NCBI RefSeq assembly: GCF_022376445.1
Contig: NW_025955082.1
Location: forward strand, 1 to 64,000
Length of the DNA stretch: 64,000 nt
Direction: 5' to 3'
Origin: Fomitopsis serialis
Lineage: Eukaryota; Basidiomycota; Agaricomycetes; Polyporales; Fomitopsidaceae
Positions within the stretch are counted from its first letter, which is position 1, and each line of letters begins with the position of its first letter. Below are positions 35,099 through 46,726 of the stretch, in pieces. The notes under the pieces are model-generated. The model had not been told where the DNA came from, made no database searches, and saw only the letters and a program-made list of their open reading frames with translations. The translations under genes and the position numbers were made by a program.

Positions 35099-36316
35099 AA
35101 GGCCGCGTTAGACAGCACTCTTGATCGCACAGATGACTTGGAATTTTTGCAAGGCCAGAGGAGAGCGACCCGGACAACTCGCTGACTCGAATGCCGTGGG
35201 CGAGGACGCTTCAGGTGATGAGTCTCAAGCACCGACAGAGCGTGAACCGACGAAAGATCTATCTGGACCAATGACTAGTAGACGGTCGCCAATACTTATC
35301 TATTTGCTGTGAACTATGCGACCTTCTGTGCAGTACAATAGTAACGTGTAGAGGCTGTACAACGTGCTTCGCACCGCTGTTGTAGTGTCTGTACCCTAAT
35401 TCCGGATGTGTAAAGGTCAGTGTCCTCACAATACGAGTGTACTCGCAGAAGCAAGTGTGAAATGTTGGGGTCAACTCGATCGTTGAACGCGGATAGGAAG
35501 TAAGCGCAAAAAGGTGTGCGGTACATAACTGCGACTTCACTCATCCATTCAAAAGAACCAGTTGCATTCCAATCCATTACATGATACACAGACGACATGT
35601 TCTAGAAACCAATTCCAAGGATACATCGTAGTTGAGTCCAGATTCCAGAATAAATATGAATAAAGATGAATGGACGAGTGTGTCGAGGCTGCTCAAACCA
35701 CTCGTAAGTCAGAGGAGCATACCGGCGATGTAGAGGAGAACGCACTCGAGGTACTGCAGACCCTCCGAATAACCAGGCCGAGGCATCGGGTATATGATCG
35801 TCTTCGCATGATACAGGTAGGTGGGGGTAGCGACGAGCTCCGCACAATGTTACTTGTGACCGCTGTCACAAGAATACGGTGTCAGTAGAGAGCCACGTCA
35901 GAGATGAAGAAGACGAACCAAGTGGGTATATTCACGACGTGTACAATGCATGGGCCTGATGATGATGATGATGCATGGCTTCAGGAATCTTGATATGGGA
36001 TGTCTGAACGGAGATGAAATAGCCGTGACCAAGATATTGTCAAAACTAAAGACAGTCAGCAATTGTGCGGATAACGACAGAGGAATACGCGTACCTGTCC
36101 AGACATGTTAAGAGATAGATGAATGCACGAACCAAGATGATTGATGAGGAACCAAAAAATGTGCGAGTGTGTCCGTTTGCTGCCCGTTGCTGCTTTATGG
36201 GCCGTTGCCCTCGCCCTCGACTGCCCCCGTCCGTCCGTATGTGGACTTCAAGGGGAAGCGAGCGCCTGTTCGAGCACCCTGGCCAGTGCCTGAAGGAGAT
36301 CAGCGACTGAACACCG
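35099..36316. other. Spacer with weak similarity to 31560-31850
   Basis: No gene is supported. A segment near 35640-35700 (AGATGAATGGACGAGTG) resembles 31650-31690, so part of this spacer may be duplicated 3' flank of the tandem family. Confidence 0.35.
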
Positions 36317-38804
36317 CTATCGCGCAGACAGCACACACACCTCTTGCTCCTCCTCTCCCAGCTCACTAAACAGCTTCAGTGACTCAGACTCAGAGATAAT
36401 CTGCAGGGCGCCCGGGCGTCCCTTCGGCGTTGGAGAGGCGAGCGTGCTGGGTGCCTTAGCCCGCGCCGCCGCAACGGGCTTCCTGGGCGCGCCCGGAGCT
36501 GGCGTGCTCTTGTGCTGAGGTACAGAGGGAGGCGCCATCTGTACGTCGGTCATTGAGGTGGCTGCGGCCTGAGGAACGGAGGGGATAGGGGTGCTGGGAG
36601 TGGCCGAAGGCTGCCGTTGTGTCCAGTGGAGGGGAACGCTGGCACCGACTGGGACGATCTCCTTGTCCGGGGTCGCCATGTCCATGTCCGTGTCGACCAG
36701 AGTGGCATCCGGATCAGGCGCAGAGCAGAGAGACGCCATTTCCACATGCACCGACTCCATCGCATCGATCGCTTCAGGCTGACCAGAGTCTTCGTCGCAG
36801 ACCATCATATCGACCGAAACAGAACCAGAAACAGCACCAGAACCCTCGTTCGCCAAGAGCATTGCGAAGTCCGAGATCAAAGCTACCTGTTCATCGTGCC
36901 TCAGGGCCCTCTGAAGATGAAGGCCCCTAGCGGCGAGGTGCGCCATCATAGTAGGACCCAGAGGAGCATACGCGTTGTCGATCGCCCGTTGCAGGACGCC
37001 GAGGTCCTCACGCACGGCCTTGAGGTGGGTCTCCGCAGTAGCGAGGGTGCTCTGAGTTGAAGTGAGCTCAGCAATAGTCGCGTCCGAGTGCTTGCGCTCG
37101 ATGCAGCGGAGGGCGCGTGCGTGCTTCGCATAGAGATCGACGGCCTTCGCAAGCCTGCCCTTCGTCCTCCGCCCAACTGCAGCACCGCAGGTGCAGGCGG
37201 GCTGGTCGAGCAGAGCTGCCGAGAGGCGCGTGACTTCCTCTTCGGCGGTGGTCCTTGCCGCGGTGATGTCGCGCACGTCCTCTTCGAGAGCAGCATTGCG
37301 AGACGTCAGAGAGTCGACCTTGGCCTGAAGGTTCTTGCGCTTTGTGGTCACGGAGTCGACTTCGGCCTCGAGCTTGTTGCGCTGTCCAGCCATAGTCGCC
37401 AGAGCGGCCTTGAGCTCGTTGATCGTCGCGTCTGCCTCCTGGTGCACCTCTTCGATGTGGTGCCGTGCAATAGACTTCTGCCGGTTCAGTTCTTGGACGT
37501 ACATGTGCGGGGTCCACCGGAAGTCAGAATTGTTGGAAGACTGAGCCTTGTGCATGAGTTGTCGCTTGACTACCGGGTATGTACGAGGCTGTTGCGGGGT
37601 GTTCTTCATGATCTGAGCATCCAGTTCGAGCCTGAGACGCAGGGCGAGCTTCCGGTACTCCTCGACGTTTCGAACGAGCCGGGCAACCGTGTCCTTGTCC
37701 TTCTGGTTCTCCTCAGCAGAGTCGGCCAGTGCGCGGTCGCGAGCCTCAACGAGACCCTCCAGAGCCATTGTCGTAGCCTTAGCAGTGTCCACTTCGTACC
37801 CGAGATCCTTGATACGCTCCTCCGAAGCCGTGACCTTGCTGTTCAGGCTGCTGACCTTCTCGGCGGTTTCCACGTGAACACGAGTGAGGCCGTCCTGGAG
37901 GCTCGCCGTTTTGCGCTTCGCATCCTCGAGTTGGGTCTGTAGCTTAAAAGACTGTAGCTGGACTTCGGTGCGCATCTTCCCGAGCTTCTTATTCTCCGAT
38001 TCCAGCCGGGACATGTCTCTGCTCTGCTTGTGCAGCTGCGTCTTCAGCATGACGATCTCCTTTTGCAGTTTGTCAGCTTTGGACTTGGGCACGGTATCAA
38101 TGGGGAGAGCAGGTGCGGGGCTGACAAGACAGGGAGCGGGAGGTGGCGTGGCGCGGTCAGATTTAAGGACGAGGCTGACAGGCTCAGGAGACACAGTGGA
38201 CGAGGACGATGCTTGGGCGGATCCGTCGGACCATGCGTCTGTCGAAGTCGACTCGGTGGTGGGACACAGACTTGTGTACACCGGCAAGTCGTTCCGTTCC
38301 TCGAAGGCGTTGCGAGCACCAGAATCAAGAGAAACAGGAAGGGAGTTGTCGACGTCGACAGGAGAGACAGAAGCGGAGTTGGCGACCAGTTCCGCGACAT
38401 GGTCAGTGTCAGTGGCTACCCTGACGGAAGCAGGCCTAGGAATGTCGACCTGGCGCTGGCGTTCAGGATGAATGCCGGCCACCCATTCCTAGATAGGTGA
38501 GGTTACGAGAAACTCAATGCACATAGACGCAGTGACATACCTCGACACGACCTCTCACGAACCAAGAGAACCGATAACAAAGCCGGAGGTAGCCCACGTA
38601 GACGTTGATGAGACCGAAGAGGACCACCACTAAGCCGAAGTGAACGAATATCCAGAGCAGAATGCCGTTGGACATGAACCGAGCCTCGGGCGTGACCAAG
38701 TGTGCGAGAGGCTCGAGGAAGTCGAAGTACTCGCCATGGGCCATACAGAGGCAGAGTGTGAGGAACAGTGAGAGTGTGAAGCGGAAGTACCGTTGGTTCA
38801 ACAT
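36317..38804 (-). CDS. Membrane-anchored long coiled-coil protein
   Basis: Two exons, 38804-38541 and 38488-36317, with a 52-bp intron (GTATGT ... TATCTAG, phase 0) give 811 residues. Exon 1 has an N-terminal hydrophobic segment (FTLSLFLTLCLCMAHGEYF) and a strong TM span (GILLWIFVHFGLVVVLFGLI). After a Ser/Pro-rich linker, about residues 220-600 are coiled coil: heptads such as KLQKEIVMLKTQLHKQ, LQTQLEDAKRKTASLQDGL and KAKVDSL-like repeats, broken by a CTCGAAVGRR segment. The C-terminus is disordered (repeated APS, TPTP) and ends EEEQEVCVLSAR. A tethering or structural role at a membrane is inferred; no named family was recognised. Exon 2 is an uninterrupted 2.1 kb, unusual for this window. 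Confidence 0.8.
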
Positions 38805-39406
38805 GACCGGGACTGCTGAAGGCGTTCACGGGCTCGATGAGAGTACGAGGAGAAGGGAGGAGGGAAGCCGGCAGCGTATAAGTAGGCGACCGTGAGGCTG
38901 ACGACACCGTCCGCCCCAACACGTTGCAACTTCGATCTTGACTTGGTCCAAGCTGTGCTAGTCAAGATCAGAATTCTCGACTTACCCGACATCGGGGTCA
39001 ACAGCATGTCTGAACGAGTGGGCAGCGCGAATGAATGACAGCGTATGAGCCTATGAGGACAAGTAGCTACCGAATCGGAGCTTGCATACTCTCAAAGCAT
39101 ATGTATACACACCTGTAGTGGTACATACATATTGTCGCCGCGCTCTATGGTCAGCCGGATCGACACTCGTTGCATATGGCACCGTCCAGGTATCTCAGAT
39201 CTCAGATTCAGGGAGATAGCGCAAGGGCACGGACAGCAATCTCGAACAACGAGAAGCACGGCCGGAGCACAACGAACTGAGTACTCACATGCCAATCCAC
39301 TCGGCCTGCCGTCCCAAATCCAATGGCACGGCTGGGGTAACGTAGGAAGCCACACGGCACAGCACTCTACTCAACGTCATGCTGCACACCACTCAAAGTC
39401 TATGGA
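38805..39406. other. Intergenic, promoter of coiled-coil gene
   Basis: No coding or RNA signal was seen in this 600-bp spacer between the coiled-coil gene start and the 3' end of the hydrolase gene. Confidence 0.35.
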
Positions 39407-40692
39407 CTACTGTCGTGTCCTAATGAACTCCGTCACCAAGTGCTTGAACTCGTTCGGCCTAACGATCTGGAGTCAGCTGTGTTGCATGATATATCATCAA
39501 GATCGCACTTACTTCTCGGCATGTACTAGCGATTGTCAATGTTAAGCACAATAGAACGACCAATGTGTTGATCTCACTCACCCCAGTGGCCGGCCTCCAG
39601 ACGTTCCAGCACCATGTTCGGGAAGAACTGCTTAGCGACGGGTATGTTACGGTCGTTGATGTACCTAGATCCAACGTTAGATATCCCCTTGTTTGCTGGC
39701 TCGGTGGGAGTGACTCACTTGCTCTTCGTGCCTTTGATCAAGAGCGTGCTGCCTTCCCAAGTCCGCTCACCGGGTTCGTACGGGAAGGAGCCTATATCCG
39801 GTATGCTGTCGCCGATGATCTCCAGGGGTATCTGGAATTCGAGCGGAAGGTGCTCGTGTCCCTGATGCTTGAGATTCGTGAGGAGGAACGCGCGGGTCAT
39901 TGCATCCTGATGGAGTCAGCACGAAGCCCACAATACATGACGCGTGACCTACTTGTTCATATGGCTTCAAGATATCCTGTGCTTCCTTCCGGTTCGTCAC
40001 TTTGCTAGATTCGATCTTCTGCAGCGCTTCAATATATCCGCTGAACTCCGGCGAGAGGGGACCCTTCGCGGGCGAGATGTCCGCGACAATGAGGTGCTTG
40101 AGGTCCGGTGGGCACTCGGGGCTGAGCGCAACAGACATCGCAACCTTTCCTCCCCTTCCGAGTACATGAGGAATGTGCGCGAGCTTTCGGCCGAACACTC
40201 ACATTGAATGACCGAGCAGAGAGACATTCGTGAGGGTGTGTGTGTGGAAGAAGTGCAGGACGTCTACAGCCATGGCGGTATAATTCATGGGTCGTGCATG
40301 AGGGGAGGTCCCGTGGTTACGCAAATCCTACACCTGCCTAAGCTCGACGGTGAGACGGGTGTGCGCAGGTCCGTCACTCACTAGCGTATATATTGGCATG
40401 TCTAGATCCCGGAGGAATGCTTTCGAGAGTGATAGCCAGTTCCTCTTCATTCCACTTCAGACAATGAGTGTTTCATAATTGTCGAGATACAGTGAACGCA
40501 CAACAAGCCATGCAAGATGACTAGCGGTCTATCCGTCGCATTCCCGTCCTTTGGCACAAGCTTGTCATAGTGCAGGTTGACCGGTGCTATTGACTCGGTT
40601 GCCGTATACGAGAGATATCGGCCGCAGGACCTCAATGGGTATTTTCTGAGATTGGCAGTTCGTTGCAGAAACCCTGAGGACGGCAACCACAT
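39407..40692 (-). CDS. IMO32: Mitochondrial alpha/beta hydrolase, ABHD11/Imo32-like
   Basis: Eight exons close in frame to 308 residues: 40692-40502, 40454-40382, 40327-40203, 40154-39953, 39906-39719, 39664-39582, 39525-39513, 39458-39407. The first 35 residues are Arg-rich and lack acids (MWLPSSGFLQRTANLRKYPL), as in mitochondrial presequences. The fold markers are HGLFGMKRNWLSLSKAF (oxyanion loop), LDLRNHGTSPHA, LLGHSMGGKVAM (nucleophile elbow, Ser in GHSMG), IVADISPAKG and LEAGHWVHAEKPNEF with the catalytic His. The 13-nt exon 7 encodes most of VHAE. Mammalian ABHD11 and yeast Imo32 act in the mitochondrial matrix, where ABHD11 protects lipoylated dehydrogenases. Confidence 0.88.
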
Positions 40693-40989
40693 TATTGTCA
40701 GAGAAATGCGTGCGCCGATGTCCAACTGGAAGTTATACTCGGTCCTTCGGAGTTGTCTCAGTCGGACGGTCGGAACGCGTCACATCACGTGCATGGCGCA
40801 CAGGCGATCTGAACCGGCGCGACCTGCCCTGAAGTGCCCGTACATGCCAAATTTCTTCTCTCACGCAGTTGTTTTCGTGCTTCGCCAGTTGTTTCGCCGG
40901 CTGTCCGTCCCTAATGTGTTCTCTGTGCATGATGGTGAGTCTTCGCGCTGTGCTCGAGTCGTTCCTCATCGAATCTGGGCTGTTCTTCG

Positions 40990-41086
40990 ACTTGATGATA
41001 ACGTTTGTTTACCTCCAGTGTCCTCGACCTTTACCAGGTCGTTGACGCGATGACCACGAGAATTTATGTCATAGTTACACTGATCG
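40990..41086 (+). ncRNA. snR63: C/D box snoRNA candidate guiding 25S rRNA (snR63-like)
   Basis: The C box TGATGA lies at 40993-40998 and the D box CTGA at 41080-41083. The guide GTCATAGTTAC (41068-41078) is the exact complement of GTAACTATGAC in 25S rRNA domain IV. The fifth base before the D box pairs with the second A of GTAAC. By my count along the yeast 25S sequence from memory this is Am2256, the site assigned to yeast snR63. A possible C' box (CGATGAC) is at 41049-41055. The terminal stem is weak (CGA/TCG). Confidence 0.7.
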
Positions 41087-41247
41087 GTTTTCCGCTCTTC
41101 GCATCGCTCGTATTCATGCACCTCGTCTGACTCTTTACTCAGGAACGTTTGTGCCGGTGTTTACTCTTCAAAAGATATTGGCGGGCGGGCATCTAATCTT
41201 GAGGTGAGTCTTAGCTCTTATGCAGACATCCATCGCTTCACATACTC

Positions 41248-41335
41248 TACGTGATGAACCTATATCATTCAAACTAGAGTATCTGAGAGTCTATTAGGCT
41301 CGATGCTTTACGATTATCTGTCAATCCACTGATAC
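41248..41335 (+). ncRNA. snR78: C/D box snoRNA candidate with two guides (25S and 18S)
   Basis: C box GTGATGA at 41251-41257, D' box CTGA at 41283-41286, a C'-like CGATGC at 41301, D box CTGA at 41329-41332. Upstream of D', TCAAACTAGAGT (41269-41280) is complementary to ACTCTAGTTTGA of 25S rRNA; the predicted methylated base is the U of ACU, matching yeast Um2421 (snR78). Upstream of D, ATCTGTCAATCC (41316-41327) is complementary to GGATTGACAGAT of 18S rRNA; the D+5 base is the first U of GAUUG, matching Um1269 (snR55). One RNA with both functions, or two overlapping RNAs, are possible. Confidence 0.72.
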
Positions 41336-41469
41336 TCTATTCCTCTTGCACCATCTCGGGTATGGACTTTGTCTCATCGTCTCCTACATAGGTCCAACAT
41401 GCGCCTCCTTGAATCCCAACTATCGATTGTGTCGACGGCAAGGTGAGCATTGCGTCTCCATCATTCTCG

Positions 41470-41562
41470 CTACGATGAAACATAAGGAATTACCGCCTGA
41501 TCTTGGTCTTGAACCTCGATTATGACGACAAATCCATGGCTGTTTTTTAAAAACTCTGAGCT
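41470..41562 (+). ncRNA. snR77: C/D box snoRNA candidate guiding 18S rRNA (snR77-like)
   Basis: C box CGATGAA at 41473-41479 and an internal CTGA at 41497-41500, with GGAATTACCGC (41486-41496) directly before it. This is the exact complement of GCGGTAATTCC in the 530 loop of 18S rRNA. The fifth base before the box pairs with the U of CGGUAA, the site of yeast Um578 (snR77). A C'-like ATGACGA lies at 41522-41528 and a terminal CTGA at 41556-41559. The second half shows no rRNA match that I could find. Confidence 0.68.
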
Positions 41563-41933
41563 ATCTTTATCTCCCGCATTACCGATGTTGACCTCATTCT
41601 CCAGGACAAGCCTAAGGTGTGTGTCCTGATAGTCCGGCTATGATGCGGAGTGCGCTCGATGCAGTTGATTCAGGAGGTGAGCATCTTGTCTGACGTCTCT
41701 GAATGATGTTTTATCACGACGGTCTTCGTACTATCACTGCCGAAAGTGCCCGCCACAGCTCAATAACTTCGGGCAACCCCTTCTGATTCTATCTCTTCAT
41801 CTGTCCATCTGCTTTGGATTGAGACTGACGAATGCTTCTGGCAGGCTTCTCTGACGCACCGAGGCGGATGAAATGATACAGGTCGCTAATAGCTGGTATG
41901 TGATCTTCATCTCAAGTCTTCTATGTCTACACT

Positions 41934-42020
41934 CTCGTGATGAGTCAATTCAAACCAATATCAACTAGAAGCTGTTGCTTAGCCTTGTGCCTTGATTATA
42001 ATTACCAATACACTGATTTT
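41934..42020 (+). ncRNA. Possible fourth C/D box snoRNA, target unknown
   Basis: A perfect GTGATGA C box at 41937-41943 and a CTGA D box at 42013-42016 are spaced as in a C/D snoRNA and lie after a GTATGT donor-like sequence. The preceding sequence (ATAATTACCAATACA) gave no convincing rRNA complement from memory; it may guide snRNA or be an orphan. Confidence 0.45.
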
Positions 42021-42100
42021 CTGCTACATGACTCGGTTACTCATCACATTCGAGAGGCTTACCGTCGCCTCCCCGCAGGTTTCGCTTTGTGATTAGACGC

Positions 42101-44164
42101 TGCGCGAATCGGTGGTTGGATGCTTGTGGTAACGGATCAATGGGCCGCATCTCTTGTGTACATAGTACGTTATAGATCTTCGAATGAAAATGACTTTCTT
42201 GTCCTCTCCGGCTGTAGCTATTGACGAAGCCCCCGCATCGTGAACTAATAATGGCTTGCCAGTGCACGTCGCCATGCTAGCGTGATCATTCGTACAGTAT
42301 CTTCGTGAGCGGAGAGGATGGCATGGATAATGTACCAACGTTGTGTTCCAGTCAAACGTTCACGCTTCCTGTGCACGTCTTTCGTAGGCAAGTATGGTGC
42401 ACGTGAACGCATACTTGCTATGGAGTCACTGAACGCTTCAGAATGTGTGGTCTTGCATTCCTGGACCACATACGAATCTCGAACAGCCTCTAATGTTGTC
42501 TTCGCGACCTTGTTCACATTGCTTTGTTGACGCTAACAAAGTTGCCCTTTGCTCAATATCTCACGCCGTACGGCAAAGGGTGTGAAAGATGAAAATTGTG
42601 CCCCCCTGAATGAGCCTGGCGGAAAGACGCGTCGCAGTCAGCGAGTTCGTGAATACAGCCATATGCATGCAGTCAGTGGAGGTTACTCTTTTGTTTTCGG
42701 TGTTCGCAGCCTGTTTCGTGACTCTCGTCAGTCCTGCTAACTTCCTCGACGACATGCAGTACGTAGTAGGGCTTACTCCGTCTAGCAAAGTCCAAGGCGC
42801 CTTACGCAGGAGTCAGTCACTATGTATACCACTGGATGACTTCGAGTTGTATCAGTTCAGTGTTCGTACTCGTCTCGTCTCGAGCGTCTGCAAGCAACAC
42901 AGCTGACGCGGACGCGATGCCCGGGAGCTGTGGGAACGGTGAGATACACTCGTCAGCTGGGACCGTAGCAGGACCATAAGCAGGTGCCAGAGTCGGACAG
43001 ACGATGTGTATTGACATGTTAGTGACAACAGACACAACTCAAAAGCTGAACCGTCAGAGGCACCTGACTGCTCTATGTCACATATGGTCATACAAGATAC
43101 GAGTCTAGGGGCTACAAGGACGGAGGCAGTGCACTCACATACAAGATATAGCACGAGATGGATTTGAACAAATGTTCGAGGACATGCATAGCTTGGGGAG
43201 GCGGGATGGCCGAGTCGAAGTCGTAGCCCGGACCGGGTTGGCATTGCTCAGCATCACGGCATTGGCAGCTACGCTCGCCCTGGCATAATTACATGGGGCC
43301 TTACTATGCGAAGGCGTAGTCGCAGATATCGTTACGTTGAAGAGCGCGCAATCCAGGAGGATGTGTCCGAGCCATGCACAGACACTATGGACAGAATGTG
43401 AGATCGCGCACGTGCGACTTCCGCGTATACAACCGACTGAGAGCTCACCTAGAGTGCCAGAAACAGTGCCAGAAACGCTGCAAAAGCTTCTCGGTCTTCT
43501 GACTGAGATGGTAGAGATGTATGCATCGCTTCACCCGTCAGGCGGTCGACAAACTACAGTCCATCGCTGAGGGTCGCAGTCATGTCCACAGGAAGGCGTG
43601 CATTTGCGATCATGATCGCCGGCTCATAGCATGCCACACAACCTGCAGCTGAAGCTGTCAAGCGGGATGTCATTACGATAAAGCAACGCTGGGACTACGA
43701 TTACACCCACAGATTGAACAAGGGATCTAAGCATCGCTCGGCTACAGAAGCCCATGTACCACTTACACGTTGGCAGGTATACGAGTACCGCGCTACAACC
43801 ATTTTCCGAACTTGAATATACCTAGCAGACCTGACTGTGTATTGAGCACGAGCGGCCTAGTCAGTAGATTTGTGCCACCTCCTTCAACAACTCGCGAGCA
43901 CCGTCAAGCAAATCGACAATTCTTAATGCACAAGCCACGCGAACGTCGATGAAATGATAGACTGTGGCCGCAGCGGATGCGGTGGTTGAGAAGCGCGAGG
44001 CGGGGGCGCCAGCGCGCGCGTGGCGTCTCTTGGGGACCATATATGGACGGGCGTGCCTTTAGACTCCGCCATCATTTCTCCCTCGCCCCGCCCCGAGCGG
44101 CTCAGCGTCCCTGTCAACGGTTCCTCCTCTATTTCCTCCTCCTTTCCCTCTCTTCCTCCGTACC
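42101..44164. other. 2-kb stretch without supported gene
   Basis: No coding region or RNA gene could be supported. The last 200 bases are pyrimidine-rich (TCCTCCTTTCCCTCTCTTCC) and probably form the promoter and leader of the casein kinase gene. Confidence 0.4.
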
Positions 44165-46726
44165 ATGGCCACCCCCCACGTTATAGCCTCTTCGTCCGCC
44201 CACCACACCTCTCAGTCTGCGACGTCGAACGGCATCGTGGGTGCGCATTTCCGGGTTGGCAAGAAGATAGGCGAGGGCTCCTTCGGTGTCGTCTTCGAGG
44301 GTATGAGTATCTCGGTGTGCATTTGAAACTGGAAGAAAGCTCAGTGGGACCTGCACAGGCGCGAATTTGCTAAACAACCAGCCCGTTGCTATCAAGTTTG
44401 TGAGTGAACTTGATTCTTCTAGCTCCGCTGTGCTCACAGTCACCCTAGGAACCTCGGAAGTCGGAGGCACCACAACTCAGGGACGAGTACAGGTCATATC
44501 GGACACTGAACGGAACACGTATGTCCACCATTCTCTCGGTGCGCGCGCGAGACCTGACCGATTTGTTGTCGACTTCCAGCTGGAGTCCCTCAAGTACACT
44601 ACTTCGGCCAGGAGGGCCTGCATAATGTTCTTGTCATCGACTTGCTTGGTCCTAACTTGGAGGACCTCTTTGACATGTGTGGACGCAAGTTCACCATCAA
44701 GACTGTATGCATGGCGGCCAAACAGATGGTGAGTTAATAATACCGAGTTATGCGTCCCACGTCGCTGCGTGCCGAGTGGTACCCCTACATGCTCTCGGGC
44801 TCGTGCAGTGTGGCGTAGTCAGGCAGCTCGCATCAATGGCCACTCTCGTACGTATCCCATGCAGAATGTTCCCGATGCCAGGCACTTCGGGGCGTTCTGT
44901 ATACGATATGGACATAGACGCTATATTTTGCTAGTTGTTCCAACTGGTCCGGCCATTTCCTAGCAAGAAATGGTGGCACAAGTCGTGCTGCTGTGGCCAC
45001 GGCCGACACTTGCGAAGACCCGACTCTTCACAAATGCCGTACTCCTGGCGGGACCCGCGCGGTGGCATTAACACCTCCATTCCTCATGCCACATGTGGAT
45101 TGAACTTGTTATCACGGTAGCTTTGAATACGTTATATTCCATTGAACACATAAACTACCTGCAGCTGCTGTACCGCTCCGATTTCTGACCGGTTTCATAG
45201 GTCACTCGTGTCCAGGCGATTCACGAGAAATCCTCATTTACCGCGACATCAAACCCGACAATTTCCTAATTGGTGTTCCCGGGTCGAAGACCGCGAACAC
45301 CATTCACATCATCGGTATGTACCCTGTCACACATTTGGAACCCCACGGTCCCGCGAAGGGTCGTTCGAAGGCGCAGGGTGATATGCAGTGGTCCGGAGCT
45401 TGCATCTTCCGCCATCCATGCCTACTCCAGCCGGCTTCATTCTGGCTCCACTGCATTCTGGTAGTGCGTAGGTTTCCATGACATCCACGCTGACTTCTAC
45501 CCAGACTTCGGCATGGCGAAACACTACCGTGACCCGAAGACGAAACAGCACATTCCTTATCGCGAGCGCAAGTCGCTTTCAGGGACGGCCCGGTACATGT
45601 CAATCAACACGCATCTCGGTCGTGAGCAGTCACGCCGAGACGACCTGGAGTCGCTTGGTCACGTATTCATGTACTTCCTTCGCGGTGGGCTGCCGTGGCA
45701 GGGTCTGCGCGCTGCCACCAACAAGCAGAAGTACGAGAAGATTGGTGAGAAGAAACAGAGCACATCTATTCCGGAACTGTGCGAGGGCTTCCCAGGTGGG
45801 TGTGCTTGTCTGTGCTGGTGGAAGCGGCGTGGCTCATGTGCGGTGCAGAGGAGTTCGCGATCTACATGAACTATGTTCGGAAGCTCGGCTTCGAGGAGAC
45901 GCCAGACTATGACTTCCTCCGCGAGCTGTTCTCGAAGGTGCTGAAGACGCTCGGCGAGCCAGAGGATGGCGTCTTCGACTGGATGCTCCTGAACAACGGC
46001 AAAGGCTGGGAAGCTGGACATGTGCGCCTCGACCTCGCTGCAGAAAGCGGTAACTTGCTGATACGTGCCCCATAGACCCCCTCGACCCTGCTTGCACAGG
46101 CCCACGCAAACGCCGCTGCACCGCATACCCCGCACCGCGAGCACCGCTCGCGCGGTCATGACGGCCACCGGCGCAGTTCGCGTCAACCCCTCCAAGAAGC
46201 CGCGCAGTCGCCCTCCTCCCAAATGGTGCTCGCACCAACCCCAGCGCATGTCAAGAGTAGTAGTCGTCGCGCGGCCGTGGACGCCTCGCGCGGCAACTCG
46301 CGCGAGCACGCGAGCGTGCAGCCCCTGCCGCCGGCGAGCCGGCGGCAGAGTCAGCAGCAGGTAGTGCGTGCGGAACGGGAGAGCCAAGCGCTGGCATCGC
46401 ACCCCTATGCGGCGACGCCGAGCCCGGGCGGGTACCGTGCGACGGCGTACGATCGCTCGTCGCCGAACGGGGCGCCGCCCGCACCCAACGGGCAGGCGAC
46501 TAATTCAGAATCGTTCGTGTATGGCCAGCAGCAAGCGAAGAACGGGACAAATTCGCGCGAGGGAACGACGACGGCGGGTACCGCGCCGAACCGCGAGCCC
46601 ATGAGTGCTGTGGGCACCCGCGGGATGGGTATGTATGACCGGGAGCAGATGGCGAGGGTGGGAGAGCAGGACGAGCATGGTGGACGGCAGAGAGGCTTCT
46701 GGGCTGCGTTCTGCTGTCGCGGATGA
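44165..46726 (+). CDS. Casein kinase I, plasma-membrane (Yck) type
   Basis: Eight exons (44165-44300, 44359-44399, 44449-44518, 44580-44728, 45201-45314, 45505-45795, 45849-46021, 46100-46726) give about 533 residues. The kinase landmarks are [14 protein letters not shown] (glycine loop), NNQPVAIKF (Lys), [19 protein letters not shown] (CK1 signature), [12 protein letters not shown] (catalytic loop), [13 protein letters not shown] and [20 protein letters not shown]. The C-terminal Ser/Gln-rich tail ends FWAAFCCRG; paired cysteines near the end are palmitoylated in yeast Yck1/2. A single C is missing near 45230 (HEKS, then the frame jumps before LIYRD), which alone breaks the gene. Intron 4 is 472 bp, far above the others (49-190 bp). 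Confidence 0.9.

Larger units (their letters stand above)
40850..42100 (+). ncRNA. Probable spliced non-coding host transcript for intronic C/D box snoRNAs
   Basis: No protein frame spans this region, yet it shows a series of spliced-looking units. Proposed introns: 40935-41142 (GTGAGT ... CTCAG), 41204-41391 (GTGAGT ... CATAG), 41443-41604 (GTGAGC ... CCAG), about 41617-41844 (with a doubtful 3-nt exon), and a last one from about 41897. Exons between them are short (61, 51 and 12 nt) with no conserved frame. Introns carry C boxes (RUGAUGA-like) and D boxes (CTGA), and four D or D' boxes are preceded by 11-12 nt perfectly complementary to rRNA. This is the organisation of UHG/GAS5-like host genes. 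Transcript ends are guesses. Confidence 0.7.

Noticed and set aside
41617..41790. A further snoRNA between the snR77-like candidate and 41844
   Set aside because: ATGATG and CTGA motifs are present, but the adjacent sequence gave no rRNA complement longer than eight bases.
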